48,241 nucleotides of DNA from Siccirubricoccus soli (GTDB lineage Bacteria > Pseudomonadota > Alphaproteobacteria > Acetobacterales > Acetobacteraceae). Positions 21,362 to 29,061 of the stretch are shown piece by piece. Within the stretch, counting starts at the first letter, position 1; every line of letters begins with the position of its first letter. The translations under genes and the position numbers were made by a program. The stretch lies in NCBI RefSeq assembly GCF_024178315.1, contig NZ_JAMZIK010000120.1, positions 1 through 48,241 on the forward strand, in the 5' to 3' direction. The notes under the pieces were generated by a model. It ran no database searches. It was not told the DNA's origin and worked only from the letters and a program-made list of their open reading frames with translations.

Positions 21362-22156
21362 CTAGCTCGCGTACCAGCCGCCGTCGATGGAAAGCGCTGC
21401 GCCGGTCACCCCGCCGCTGCCAGGGCCGCAGAGATAGAGCGCCATATGCGCCACCTCCTCCACCTCGATCCAGCGCTTGGAGGGCTGGTGTTCCAGCAGG
21501 TGGTCCTTCAGCGCCACCTCCTCGGAGACCCCGTACTGCTTCGCCAGGGCCGGCAGCTGGGCTTCCGCCAGCGGCGTACGGACGAAGCCGGGGCAGATGG
21601 CGTTGCAGGTGATCTGCGTCTGCGCCACCTCGATCGCCACGGTCTTGGTCAGCCCCACCACCGCGTGCTTGGCGGAGACATAGGCCGACTTGTTGGGCGA
21701 GGCGACGAGGCCATGCGCCGAGGCGAGGGTGATGATCCGCCCCCAGCCCCGCGCCTTCATCCCCGGCAGCGCCGCCTTGATGGCGTGGAAATTGGAGGTG
21801 AAGTTGATCGCGATGATGGCGTCGAACTTCTCCTCCGGGAATTCATCCACCGGCGCCACGAACTGGATGCCGGCATTGTTCACCAGGATGTCGAGGCTGC
21901 CGAGCGCTGCCTGCGCGTCCTGCACCATCTGCCGCACCGCTTCGGGCTTCGAGAGGTCGGCGGCGGAATAGGGCGCCTCGGCGACGCCCATGGCCTTGCC
22001 GACTTCCGCCCTTGCACGGGCGATCTCCTCCGGCTTGCCGAAGCCGTTCAGCATGACCTTGGCACCGGCCTCGGCGAAAAGCTGGGCGATACCGAGGCCG
22101 ATGCCGCTGGTGCTGCCGGTGACGAGGGCCGTCCGGCCGGCGAGAGTCTTCTCCAT
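21362..22156 (-). CDS. bdhA: 3-hydroxybutyrate dehydrogenase (SDR family)
   Basis: 264 residues, with GGGAG at a good distance before the ATG at 22156. Short-chain dehydrogenase motifs are complete: TALVTGSTSGIGLGIA (NAD-binding), ILVNNAGIQFVAPVDEFP, a catalytic Ser in ITLASAHGLVAS, YVSAKHAVVGLTK (Tyr-x-x-x-Lys) and CPGFVRTPLAE. GIQFVAPVDEFP and LEHQPSKRWIEVEEVA are typical of D-3-hydroxybutyrate dehydrogenase, which oxidises 3-hydroxybutyrate to acetoacetate with NAD+, a late step of polyhydroxybutyrate use. No other PHB gene is in the window apart from the possibly related patatin-like gene downstream. Confidence 0.93.
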   Translation of the reverse strand: MEKTLAGRTALVTGSTSGIGLGIAQLFAEAGAKVMLNGFGKPEEIARARAEVGKAMGVAEAPYSAADLSKPEAVRQMVQDAQAALGSLDILVNNAGIQFVAPVDEFPEEKFDAIIAINFTSNFHAIKAALPGMKARGWGRIITLASAHGLVASPNKSAYVSAKHAVVGLTKTVAIEVAQTQITCNAICPGFVRTPLAEAQLPALAKQYGVSEEVALKDHLLEHQPSKRWIEVEEVAHMALYLCGPGSGGVTGAALSIDGGWYAS

Positions 22157-22248
22157 TCAATTTCTCCCAATCGCTTGCAGGCACTTACCAGGCCCCGGCG
22201 CCGCCCGGTGCCCCGCCTTGCCGGGGTGGCACCGGATGGCAATCCCGC

Positions 22249-22312
22249 CCGGGAGCGCGCAGCGTCCGACCGGAACGAGCTGCGTTCCGGTCCAGGCTGC
22301 GGCCGCTCCCGG
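22249..22312. other. nested inverted repeat upstream of bdhA
   Basis: An outer stem CCGGGAGCG (22249-22257) pairs with CGCTCCCGG (22304-22312), and an inner stem ACCGGAAC (22269-22276) pairs with GTTCCGGT (22284-22291). It lies between the oxidoreductase gene and bdhA, both on the minus strand, so it could end transcription from the former or lie in the bdhA leader. Confidence 0.45.
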
Positions 22313-22348
22313 CCTTCCCGCAAACCCGTCGCGCGGTCCTGCGGGATA

Positions 22349-23803
22349 TCACGGCAGATGTTTCAGCAGGCTGACAGCGCGCTTCACCAGGGGCGAAAGC
22401 AGCTTCGGCGCGTAATGCTCGGCGGCCGCGCGCTTCGCCGCCTCCGCCAGCGTCGGGTAGGGCAGCACCATCCCGGCCAGGGCGGAGAGCGGCAGGCGCC
22501 GGCCGAGCATCAGCCCGAACATCCCGGCCATCTCCCCCGCCCGCGGCGCCAGCACCCCGGCGCCCAGCAGCCTGCCCTTGCCGTCCAGCAGCAGCCGCAC
22601 CTCGCCCTCCGGCCGGCCCTCGGCGATGGCGCGGTCATTCTCGGCGAGGCTCCAGCGCCGGAGCTGCAACCCGCCGATGCCTTGCGCCTGCGCCTCGGCC
22701 TCGGTCAGCCCGACCTGCACCAGCTCCGGGTCGGTATAGGTCACGCGCGGCAGGGCGGCGTAGTCCACCCGGGTGAAGGGCAGGCGGAACAGCATGGAGC
22801 GGACCAGGACGCCGGCATGCTGGCTCGCCACATGGGTGAAGGCGCGGGGGCCGATCCCCTCCGGATCGGCGATGTCGCCCACCGCCCAGACGCGCGTGTT
22901 GGTGGTGGAGCGGAGGTCGCGCCGGGTGGCGATGCCGTGCTTCGTCATGGCGACATTCCCGGCCGCGAGGTCGAGCCCCGCCAGCCGCGGCGCCCGCCCG
23001 ACCGCCAGCAGCAAATGCGTGCCGGCGATGCGGCTGCCATCCGCCAGCACCGCCACCACCCCGGCGGCCTCCGCCGTGCTCCGCGCCTCCAGCGGCTCCA
23101 CCGCGGTGAGCTTCACGCCCTCGCGGAATTCCACGCCGTCGCGGCGCAACGCCTCCCGGAGCCCCGCCACCAGCGCCGGGTCCTCGCGGGCGGCGATGCT
23201 CGGCGCCGCCTCGATGACCGTGACGAGGCAGCCGAGCCGGGCATGGGCCTGCGCCATCTCCAGGCCGATCGGCCCGCCGCCCAGGATGATGAGATGGCCG
23301 GGCGGCTCCGCCAGCTCGAACAGCGTCTCGTTGGTCAGCCAGGGCACGCCGTCGAGGCCCGGGATGTCCGGCATGAGGGGGGAGCTGCCGGCGGCGATGA
23401 CGCAGCGGCGGAAGGTCAGGCGGCGACCGCCCACCTCCAGCGCATCGGGGGCGAGGAAATGGGCGGAGGCGTGGATCACCTCGCAGCCCAAGGACCGGAA
23501 GCGCTCGGCGCTGTCATTCGGGGCGATGCGGGCGATGGCGCCCTGGACATGGGCGCGCACCGCATCCCAGTCGATCTCGGGCGGGGGCAGGCGGATGCCG
23601 AGGCGATCGGCCCGGCGGGCCTCGGCCGCGGCATGGGCGGCGGCGAGCAGGGCCTTGGAGGGGACGCAACCGTAATTCAGGCAGTCGCCGCCCATCCGGC
23701 CGCGCTCGATCAGCGCTACCTTCAGGCCGAGATTGGCGGAAATGGCCGCGACGGACAGGCCGGCGGCGCCGGCCCCGATCACCGCGACGTCCACGTCAGG
23801 CAT
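22349..23803 (-). CDS. FAD-dependent pyridine nucleotide-disulfide oxidoreductase (MerA/Lpd-like)
   Basis: 484 residues from the ATG at 23803 with GGGAG upstream. The N-terminal FAD motif is DVAVIGAGAAGLSVAA, the redox-active disulfide is GGDCLNYGCVPSK, the NAD(P)H motif is LIILGGGPIGLEMAQA, and VWAVGDIADPEG is the second FAD motif. The dimerisation domain contains PRVTYTDPELVQVGLTE. The C-terminal catalytic region reads LPYPTLAEAAKRAA, with Tyr where dihydrolipoamide dehydrogenase has His, as in mercuric reductase-like enzymes. The vicinal C-terminal cysteines and heavy-metal domain of MerA are absent, so the substrate is unknown. The TVP38-family gene just upstream is a frequent neighbour of this oxidoreductase type, as I recall. 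Confidence 0.9.
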   Translation of the reverse strand: MPDVDVAVIGAGAAGLSVAAISANLGLKVALIERGRMGGDCLNYGCVPSKALLAAAHAAAEARRADRLGIRLPPPEIDWDAVRAHVQGAIARIAPNDSAERFRSLGCEVIHASAHFLAPDALEVGGRRLTFRRCVIAAGSSPLMPDIPGLDGVPWLTNETLFELAEPPGHLIILGGGPIGLEMAQAHARLGCLVTVIEAAPSIAAREDPALVAGLREALRRDGVEFREGVKLTAVEPLEARSTAEAAGVVAVLADGSRIAGTHLLLAVGRAPRLAGLDLAAGNVAMTKHGIATRRDLRSTTNTRVWAVGDIADPEGIGPRAFTHVASQHAGVLVRSMLFRLPFTRVDYAALPRVTYTDPELVQVGLTEAEAQAQGIGGLQLRRWSLAENDRAIAEGRPEGEVRLLLDGKGRLLGAGVLAPRAGEMAGMFGLMLGRRLPLSALAGMVLPYPTLAEAAKRAAAEHYAPKLLSPLVKRAVSLLKHLP

Positions 23804-23825
23804 TCACTCACTCCCAAACAGTCGA

Positions 23826-23876
23826 GAGGGGGGCCTTGCCCCCCTCACCCCCCACCAAAGGCCGAAGGGCCTTTGG
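23826..23876. terminator. two strong hairpins between TVP38 and oxidoreductase genes
   Basis: Stem one is 23826-23846 (9 G/C-rich pairs, loop CTT) and stem two 23855-23876 (9 pairs, CCAAAGGCC with GGCCTTTGG, loop GAAG). They fill the 85-base gap between two minus-strand genes and would end or weaken transcription coming from the TVP38 gene. The run-off T stretch is poor on either strand. Confidence 0.55.
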
Positions 23877-23888
23877 AAACCTCGAGTT

Positions 23889-24605
23889 TCAGGCAGCGCC
23901 CCTCCGGCGGCGCCACCAGACGCCCAGCAGGGACAAAGCCGCCAGGCCCAGAAGTGGCAGCAGGATGCCGGGTGAAAAGATCACCGCAAGGTCGGGACGG
24001 CCACCCGCCTCGAAGACCTGGCCCAGCCCGGCGCCGATGCCGGCGAAGACGAGAGTGCCGGGAATGATGCCGAGGAAGGTCGCCGCGGCGAAGGGCGCGA
24101 AGGGCATGCCGGCCAGGGCGGGCGCCAGATTCGCCAGCCAGAAGGGCACCACCGGGATCAGCCGCAGGGAGAGCAGGTACCAGAACCCGTCCCGCGCCAG
24201 CCCCTCCCGCACCCGCCCGAGCAGGGGCCCGGCCTTGCGCGCCAGGATCTCCGCCAGGGCGTAACGGGCCGCCAGGAACAGCAGGCAGGCGCCGATTGTC
24301 GCCCCCGCCACCGCCGCCGCGGCGCCCAGCACCGGCCCGAACAGGAAGCCCCCTGCCAGGGTCAGCACCACCGCCCCGGGCAGGGAAAGCGCCACCACCA
24401 CGACATAGAGGCCGATATAGGCCAGCGCCGCCAGCAGTGGCGCGGCGGCGACAAAGCCCAGCAGCGCGGCCCGCCGCGCCGCCAACGCGTCGAAGGAGAG
24501 GTAGCGGTGCAGCCCGAGGGCATAGGCCAGCGCCAGCGCCGCCAGCAGCACCAGCAGCGGCCAGGCCCGGGTCCAGGCGGCGGAGGAAGGGGCAGCGTCC
24601 GGCAT
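23889..24605 (-). CDS. TVP38/TMEM64 family membrane protein
   Basis: 238 residues with about six hydrophobic segments. VALSLPGAVVLTLAGGFLFG and LSLRLIPVVPFWLANLAPAL are the two conserved halves of the VTT (SNARE-associated) domain, with F-x-x-x-x-L-R-x-x-P in the second. ATFLGIIPGTLVFAGIGAGLG follows. The domain is related to DedA and to eukaryotic lipid scramblases, and a lipid or small-molecule transport role in the inner membrane is likely. It lies upstream of the disulfide oxidoreductase on the same strand. No specific substrate can be proposed. Confidence 0.9.
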   Translation of the reverse strand: MPDAAPSSAAWTRAWPLLVLLAALALAYALGLHRYLSFDALAARRAALLGFVAAAPLLAALAYIGLYVVVVALSLPGAVVLTLAGGFLFGPVLGAAAAVAGATIGACLLFLAARYALAEILARKAGPLLGRVREGLARDGFWYLLSLRLIPVVPFWLANLAPALAGMPFAPFAAATFLGIIPGTLVFAGIGAGLGQVFEAGGRPDLAVIFSPGILLPLLGLAALSLLGVWWRRRRGAA

Positions 24606-24691
24606 GGCCTCGGTTCGCGGCAGGTGGGCGCCGCGTTACGCTGCTCCGCCCCGCGGCGCAACCGGCGACAGGGCGAGGCCCCCGCCGGGCG

Positions 24692-24720
24692 TTGACGCCG
24701 CAGCGCCCCCTCCGTATAGC
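24692..24720 (+). promoter_or_regulatory. sigma70-like promoter of the rpmH operon
   Basis: TTGACG at 24692-24697 and TATAGC at 24715-24720, separated by exactly 17 bases. Transcription would start near 24727, leaving a leader of about 85 bases before the rpmH GTG. It is the best promoter match I see in the window and precedes the ribosomal protein gene where one is expected. Confidence 0.7.
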
Positions 24721-24812
24721 TGCCGGCCTTCGCCGGGGCCCCGCAGGCTGCCGGCTTCCGCCGCTGCGCGCCCCGGCGGGCGCGCTGGTGCCGACCAGTC
24801 CGGAGACCGACC

Positions 24813-24947
24813 GTGAAGCGTACCTATCAGCCCTCCAAGCTCGTCCGGAAGCGCCGGCATGGCTTCCGCGCCCGCATGGCGACGGTCGGCGGCCGCAAGG
24901 TGCTGGCCAACCGCCGCGCCAAGGGCCGCGCCAAGCTCAGCGCCTGA
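24813..24947 (+). CDS. rpmH: 50S ribosomal protein L34
   Basis: 44 residues starting with GTG. The sequence begins [20 protein letters not shown] and continues [20 protein letters not shown], an almost perfect L34: very basic, with the conserved KRTYQPS start, the HGFRxRM block and the GRxVLxxRRxKGR block. L34 is a structural protein of the large subunit. It opens the conserved rpmH-rnpA-yidD-yidC block behind a good promoter, and rnpA starts 21 bases after its stop. Confidence 0.97.
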   Translation: MKRTYQPSKLVRKRRHGFRARMATVGGRKVLANRRAKGRAKLSA

Positions 24948-24968
24948 CCCCGGGGGGCGGGTGTTGCC

Positions 24969-25352
24969 ATGCCGGGCGGCCCTCCCCGGCTGACCCGACG
25001 CGGGGAATTCCTCGCCGCCGCCAAGGCCGGCCGCAAGGCCGGCCGACCGGGCCTTGCCCTGCAGGCCCTGCCGCGCCCCGGCGGGCCGCTGCGCTGCGGC
25101 TTCACCGCCACCAAGAAGATCGGCAACGCCGTGATCCGCAACCGCTGCAAGCGGCGGCTGCGGGAAGCGGCGCGGTTGCTGCTGGCGGAGTATCCGCCGG
25201 GCTGGGACATCGTGCTGATCGCCCGGGACGCGACGCCGACCCGCCCCTGGGACAAGCTGCTGGGCGATCTCCGCGGCGCGCTGCGCCAGGCCGGGGTGCC
25301 CGAGCCCGGCGCCGCGGGGCGGCGGGAGACGCCGCCGGAGGAGGCCGGATGA
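24969..25352 (+). CDS. rnpA: ribonuclease P protein component
   Basis: 127 residues. It has the family core, LRCGFTATKKIGNAVIRNRC followed by KRRLREAARLL, containing the RNR motif that contacts RNase P RNA, preceded by the N-terminal RLTRRGEFLAAAKAGRK. The central beta strand is WDIVLIARDAT. The protein partners the catalytic RNA to process tRNA 5' ends. The C-terminal tail (about 20 residues, rich in Gly, Pro and Glu) is unconserved. Its stop overlaps the yidD start as ATGA. Position directly after rpmH is nearly universal in bacteria. Confidence 0.96.
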   Translation: MPGGPPRLTRRGEFLAAAKAGRKAGRPGLALQALPRPGGPLRCGFTATKKIGNAVIRNRCKRRLREAARLLLAEYPPGWDIVLIARDATPTRPWDKLLGDLRGALRQAGVPEPGAAGRRETPPEEAG

Positions 25353-25585
25353 GCGCCGCCGCCGAGGCGCTGAAAGGCGCCGTCATCCTCTACCAGTGGA
25401 CGCTGCGGCCCTTCATCGGCGCGCAGTGCCGCTTCCACCCCTCCTGCAGCCATTATGCGCTGGAGGCGCTTTCGACCCATGGCGCGGCCCGCGGCGCCCT
25501 GATGGCCGGCCGCCGCATCCTGCGCTGCAACCCCTGGCATCCCGGCGGCTACGACCCCGTGCCGACCCGGACCGAACAAGGCTGA
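25349..25585 (+). CDS. yidD: membrane protein insertion efficiency factor YidD
   Basis: 78 residues, start overlapping the rnpA stop (ATGA). The signature is complete: ILYQWTLRPFIGAQCRFHPS, CSHYALEALSTHGA and GRRILRCNPWHPGGYDPVP, with the three conserved cysteines. YidD is a small membrane-associated protein that helps YidC-dependent insertion of inner membrane proteins. yidC follows 10 bases downstream. Confidence 0.96.
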   Translation: MSAAAEALKGAVILYQWTLRPFIGAQCRFHPSCSHYALEALSTHGAARGALMAGRRILRCNPWHPGGYDPVPTRTEQG

Positions 25586-25595
25586 TCCGCCGCCC

Positions 25596-27377
25596 ATGGA
25601 CAACAAGCGCCTTCTCCTGGCGATCATCGCTTCGATCGGCATCCTGCTGGTCTTCGAAACCGTCTTCAACAAGCCGGCGCGCGAGGCCCAGCGGGCGCAG
25701 CAGCAGCAGGCGGCGCAGCTCGCCCAGCCGGCGCCGACGCCCGGCCCCGCCGGCCCGCTGCGGACGCCGACCGATGCGGCCCCGGCCGCCGGCACGCCGC
25801 GCGAGCCCGCCGCCCGCCTGCCGGTCGAGGGGCCGCGCGTCCAGGGCACGCTGAACCTGCGCGGCGCGCGGCTCGACGACCTGGTGCTGCGCGACTACCG
25901 CGAGACCACCGACCCGAACTCCCCCCTGGTCCGCCTGTTTGCCCCGCGGGAGGGCTCGGCGCCCTATTACGCGCAATGGGGCTGGACGGCGGCCGATGGC
26001 CGCACCCCGGTGCCGGGCAACGATACGGACTGGCAGGCCGAGGGCGGCCGCCTCGCCCCCGGCAACCCGCTGACGCTGCGCTGGGACAACGGCCAGGGCC
26101 AGGTCTTCGAGATCGTGCTCGCGCTCGACGAGAACTACATGGTCACGGCGGAGCAGCGGGTGCGCAACACCGGGGAGCAGCCGGTGCAGCTCCTCCCCTG
26201 GGCCCGCATCCGGCGGGAGAGCACGCCGCCCACCCAGGGCTTCTACATCCTGCATGAAGGCTTCGTCGGCGTGCTGGACGGCCGCCTGCGGGAGATGACC
26301 TACAAGGCGGCGAAGGAGGAGGCGGGCAAGCGCAGCGGCCTCGCCTTCGAGCAGGAGACCTCCGGCGGCTGGTCCGGCTTCACCGACAAGTACTGGCTGG
26401 CGGCGCTGACCCCGGTGGACCAGTCCGCCCGCCTCCGCGCCAGCTACCGCGCGGTGCCGGAGGCCGGGCCGCATGGCCAGGAGGATCGCTGGCAGGTGGA
26501 TTTCGCCCCGCCCGCGCCGATGGAGGTGACGCCGGGCGCCACCGGCGGCGGCCAGGCGCTGCGCCTGTTTGCCGGCGCCAAGGAGGTGCATCTGCTGGAT
26601 GCCTATGCCAGCCGCCTCGGCATCCCGGATTTCGACAAGGCGATCGATTTCGGCTGGTTCTACTTCCTGACCAAGCCCTTCTTCTTCGCGCTCGACTGGC
26701 TGTTCAAGCTGTTCGGCAATTTCGGCATCGCCATCCTGGTCTTCACCCTGGCGCTGAAGGCGGCCTTCTTCCCGCTGGCCAACAAGGCCTACAAGTCGAT
26801 GGCCCGCATGAAGGTGCTGGGCCCGAAGATGCAGGAGATCCGCGAGCGGCATAAGGAGGACCCGGCCAAGGCCCAGGCCGAGATGATGGCGCTCTACCGG
26901 ACGGAGAAGGTGAACCCCGCCTCCGGCTGCCTGCCCATCGTCATCCAGATCCCGGTCTTCTTCGCCCTCTACAAGGTGCTGTTCGTCACCATCGAGATGC
27001 GGCACGCGCCGTTCTTCGGCTGGATCCGCGACCTCTCGGCGCCGGACCCGACGAACCTGTTCAACCTGTTCGGGCTCATCCCCTACGACCCGATGCAGCT
27101 CTCCCACTACCTGCACATGCCGGCCTGGGCGCTCATCATGGGCGTCACCATGTTCCTGCAGCAGAAGCTGAACCCGGCGCCCCCGGACCCGATCCAGGCG
27201 AAGGTGTTCCAGTACATGCCGATCATCTTCACCTTCATGCTGGCCAGCTTCCCGGCCGGGCTGGTGATCTACTGGTCGTGGAACAACCTGCTGTCGATCG
27301 CGCAGCAATGGTACATCATGCGGCTGGACGCGCAGCGGAAGGGCAAGGCCGTGGCCCCGGCCCCGAGCAAGGGGTGA
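25596..27377 (+). CDS. yidC: membrane protein insertase YidC
   Basis: 593 residues of the Gram-negative type. It begins MDNKRLLLAIIASIGILLVF, an uncleaved first transmembrane helix, followed by a Gln/Pro/Ala-rich linker and the large periplasmic domain (to about residue 345). The conserved C-terminal insertase region follows: FNFGIAILVF-like segment NFGIAILVFTLALKAAFFPL, the cytoplasmic loop with KSMARMKVLGPKMQEIRERH, GCLPIVIQIPVFFALYKVLF and PAGLVIYWSWNNLLSIAQQW. It inserts and folds inner membrane proteins with or without SecYEG. The stop overlaps the GTG of engB (GTGA), so the genes are coupled. Confidence 0.97.
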   Translation: MDNKRLLLAIIASIGILLVFETVFNKPAREAQRAQQQQAAQLAQPAPTPGPAGPLRTPTDAAPAAGTPREPAARLPVEGPRVQGTLNLRGARLDDLVLRDYRETTDPNSPLVRLFAPREGSAPYYAQWGWTAADGRTPVPGNDTDWQAEGGRLAPGNPLTLRWDNGQGQVFEIVLALDENYMVTAEQRVRNTGEQPVQLLPWARIRRESTPPTQGFYILHEGFVGVLDGRLREMTYKAAKEEAGKRSGLAFEQETSGGWSGFTDKYWLAALTPVDQSARLRASYRAVPEAGPHGQEDRWQVDFAPPAPMEVTPGATGGGQALRLFAGAKEVHLLDAYASRLGIPDFDKAIDFGWFYFLTKPFFFALDWLFKLFGNFGIAILVFTLALKAAFFPLANKAYKSMARMKVLGPKMQEIRERHKEDPAKAQAEMMALYRTEKVNPASGCLPIVIQIPVFFALYKVLFVTIEMRHAPFFGWIRDLSAPDPTNLFNLFGLIPYDPMQLSHYLHMPAWALIMGVTMFLQQKLNPAPPDPIQAKVFQYMPIIFTFMLASFPAGLVIYWSWNNLLSIAQQWYIMRLDAQRKGKAVAPAPSKG

Positions 27378-28042
27378 CGCTGCCCGCGAGCCTCACCGAG
27401 GCGAGGACGGAGGAGGAGCGCGCCGCCCTGCTGGAGGCCGGGCGGCTGCTCTTCGCCCGGCCCTGCACCTTCTTCCACGCGGCGCAGCGGCTGGACCAGC
27501 TGCCGCCCGCGCGGGGGCCGGAGATCGCCTTCTGCGGCCGGTCCAATGTCGGCAAATCCTCCCTGGTGAATGCGCTGACCGGGCAGAACGCCCTGGCCCG
27601 CGTCTCCCACACCCCCGGCCGCACGAGGCAGCTCAATTTCTTCGACCTCGCCGAGGGGCGGCTGACGCTGGTGGACATGCCGGGCTATGGCTATGCCCAG
27701 GCGTCGAAGAGCGTGAAGGCGGACTGGCAGGGGCTGATGTTCGACTTCCTGCGCGGCCGCGCGACACTGCGCCGGGTCATCCTGCTGCTGGATGCCAGGA
27801 TCGAGACCAAGGCGGGCGACCGGGCGGCGATGGAGCTGCTGAACGAGGCCGCGGTCAGCTTCCAGATCGTGTTGACCAAGGCCGACGACGCCAAGCCCTG
27901 GTGGCTGGAGCAGCGGAGGAAGGAGGCCGAGCAGCTCGCCCGCAAGCACACGGCGGGGCATCCGCTGGTGCTGGTGACCAGCAGCGAGACCGGCCTCGGC
28001 ATCCCCGAGCTGCGGGCGGAAATGGCGGCGCTGGCGGCATGA
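27374..28042 (+). CDS. engB: ribosome biogenesis GTP-binding protein EngB (YihA/YsxC)
   Basis: 222 residues. The start is taken as the GTG at 27374 that overlaps the yidC stop; the frame is open upstream but inside yidC. The GTPase motifs are all present: G1 FCGRSNVGKSSLVNAL, G3 VDMPGYGYAQASKSVK, G4 LTKADDAKP and G5-like VTSSETGLGIPELR. The G1 and G3 sequences with PGYGYA are diagnostic of EngB. It is needed for large-subunit assembly. The 3' end overlaps the start of the DUF72 gene (ATGA). Confidence 0.96.
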   Translation: MTLPASLTEARTEEERAALLEAGRLLFARPCTFFHAAQRLDQLPPARGPEIAFCGRSNVGKSSLVNALTGQNALARVSHTPGRTRQLNFFDLAEGRLTLVDMPGYGYAQASKSVKADWQGLMFDFLRGRATLRRVILLLDARIETKAGDRAAMELLNEAAVSFQIVLTKADDAKPWWLEQRRKEAEQLARKHTAGHPLVLVTSSETGLGIPELRAEMAALAA

Positions 28043-28890
28043 TCGCGGCGGCGGCGAGCGGTGCTCGGATCCGCGTCGGCATCGCCGGCTGGTCCTTCCC
28101 GCCCTGGCGCGGCGCCTTCTATCCCGCGAAGCTGAAGCAGAAGGAGGAGCTTGCCTTCGCCGCCCGGCAATATCCGGTGCTGGAGGCGAACGGCACCTTC
28201 TACTCGCTGCAGCAGCCGAAGACCTTCGCCGCCTGGGAGGCGGAGACGCCGGCCGACTTCGTCTTCACCCTGAAGGGCCCGCGCTTCATCACCCATATGA
28301 AACGGCTGAAGGCGTGCGCGGCGCCGCTGGCCAATTTCCTGTAGAGCGGAGTGCTGCGCCGCGGGCCGAAATTCGGCCCCATCCTCTGGCAGCTGCCCCC
28401 GAACCTGGCTTTCGAGCCGGAGCGGCTGGACCCCTTCCTCGTCCTGCTGCCGCGGGACCGGCGGGCGGCGGCTGCCCTCGCCGCGCAGCATGAGAACCGG
28501 ATGGACGGCCGGGCCTGGCTCGATCCGGGCCCGGACGGGCCGGTCCACCACGCCGTCGAGGGCCGTCACCCGAGCTTCGGCAGCCCCGAATGCCTGGCGC
28601 TGTTCCGCGGGCATGGCGTCGCGCTGGTGGAGACCGACGGCATCGCCGACCACCCGCAGCTCCGCGAGCCGACCGGGCCGATCCGCTATGCCCGCCTGCA
28701 TCTCCGGCCGGAGCTCGGCCCCGCCGGCTACGGCCCGGCGGCGATCGCCGAATGGGCGGAGCGCTGCCGCGGCTGGGCGGCGGAGGGGCGCGACGTCTTC
28801 ATCATCTTCGATGCGGCGGGGGATGAGAGCGTGAAGCTGCACACCCCAACGAATGCCGCCGCGCTGCTGGCGGAGCTGGCCAGGGGCTGA
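28039..28890 (+). pseudogene. DUF72 family protein gene with one in-frame amber codon
   Basis: From the ATG at 28039, coupled to engB by ATGA, 284 codons run in one frame, broken only by TAG at 28342-28344 (codon 102). Before it the product reads VGIAGWSFPPWRGAFYP, EANGTFYSLQQPKTFAAW and PADFVFTLKGPRFITH, the usual DUF72 N-terminal half. After it come SGVLRRGPKFGPILWQLPPN, PLREPTGPIRYARLH-like segment REPTGPIRYARLHLRPELG and DVFIIFDAAGDESVKLHTPT, its C-terminal half. The amber sits in the well-conserved LANFxxSGVL segment. DUF72 proteins are TIM barrels of unknown function. The rest of the frame is clean, so the gene is either recently inactivated, read through, mis-sequenced, or restarted at GTG 28351. 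Confidence 0.85.
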
Positions 28891-28945
28891 GCGCGGGCCC
28901 GACCGCCTTGACCCCCGCCCCCCCGCCCCCTAAGCCCGGCGCGCT

Positions 28946-28983
28946 GGCGTCCCGGTCCCGGCGGCCTCCGGGGCCGGGACGCC
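28946..28983. terminator. long GC-rich hairpin before argB
   Basis: A 16-pair stem (one G-U pair) with a 6-base loop. The 5' arm is GGCGTCCCGGTCCCGG at 28946-28961 and the 3' arm 28968-28983. It follows the DUF72 frame by 55 bases and is followed by CGGCCCTTATCTT. It likely ends the rpmH-to-DUF72 transcript, so argB would need its own promoter. Confidence 0.6.
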
Positions 28984-29061
28984 GGCCCTTATCTTCGGTG
29001 GCCTGCGTCTCCCTGCCATTCCCGGTCAAGGGCAGGACACCCGTCAGCGAGAGCCCGGCCG

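Noticed and set aside
22349-23803. Calling the disulfide oxidoreductase a mercuric reductase
   Set aside because: The PYPT C-terminal motif is MerA-like, but the C-terminal cysteine pair and the heavy-metal domain are missing and there is no mer operon around it.
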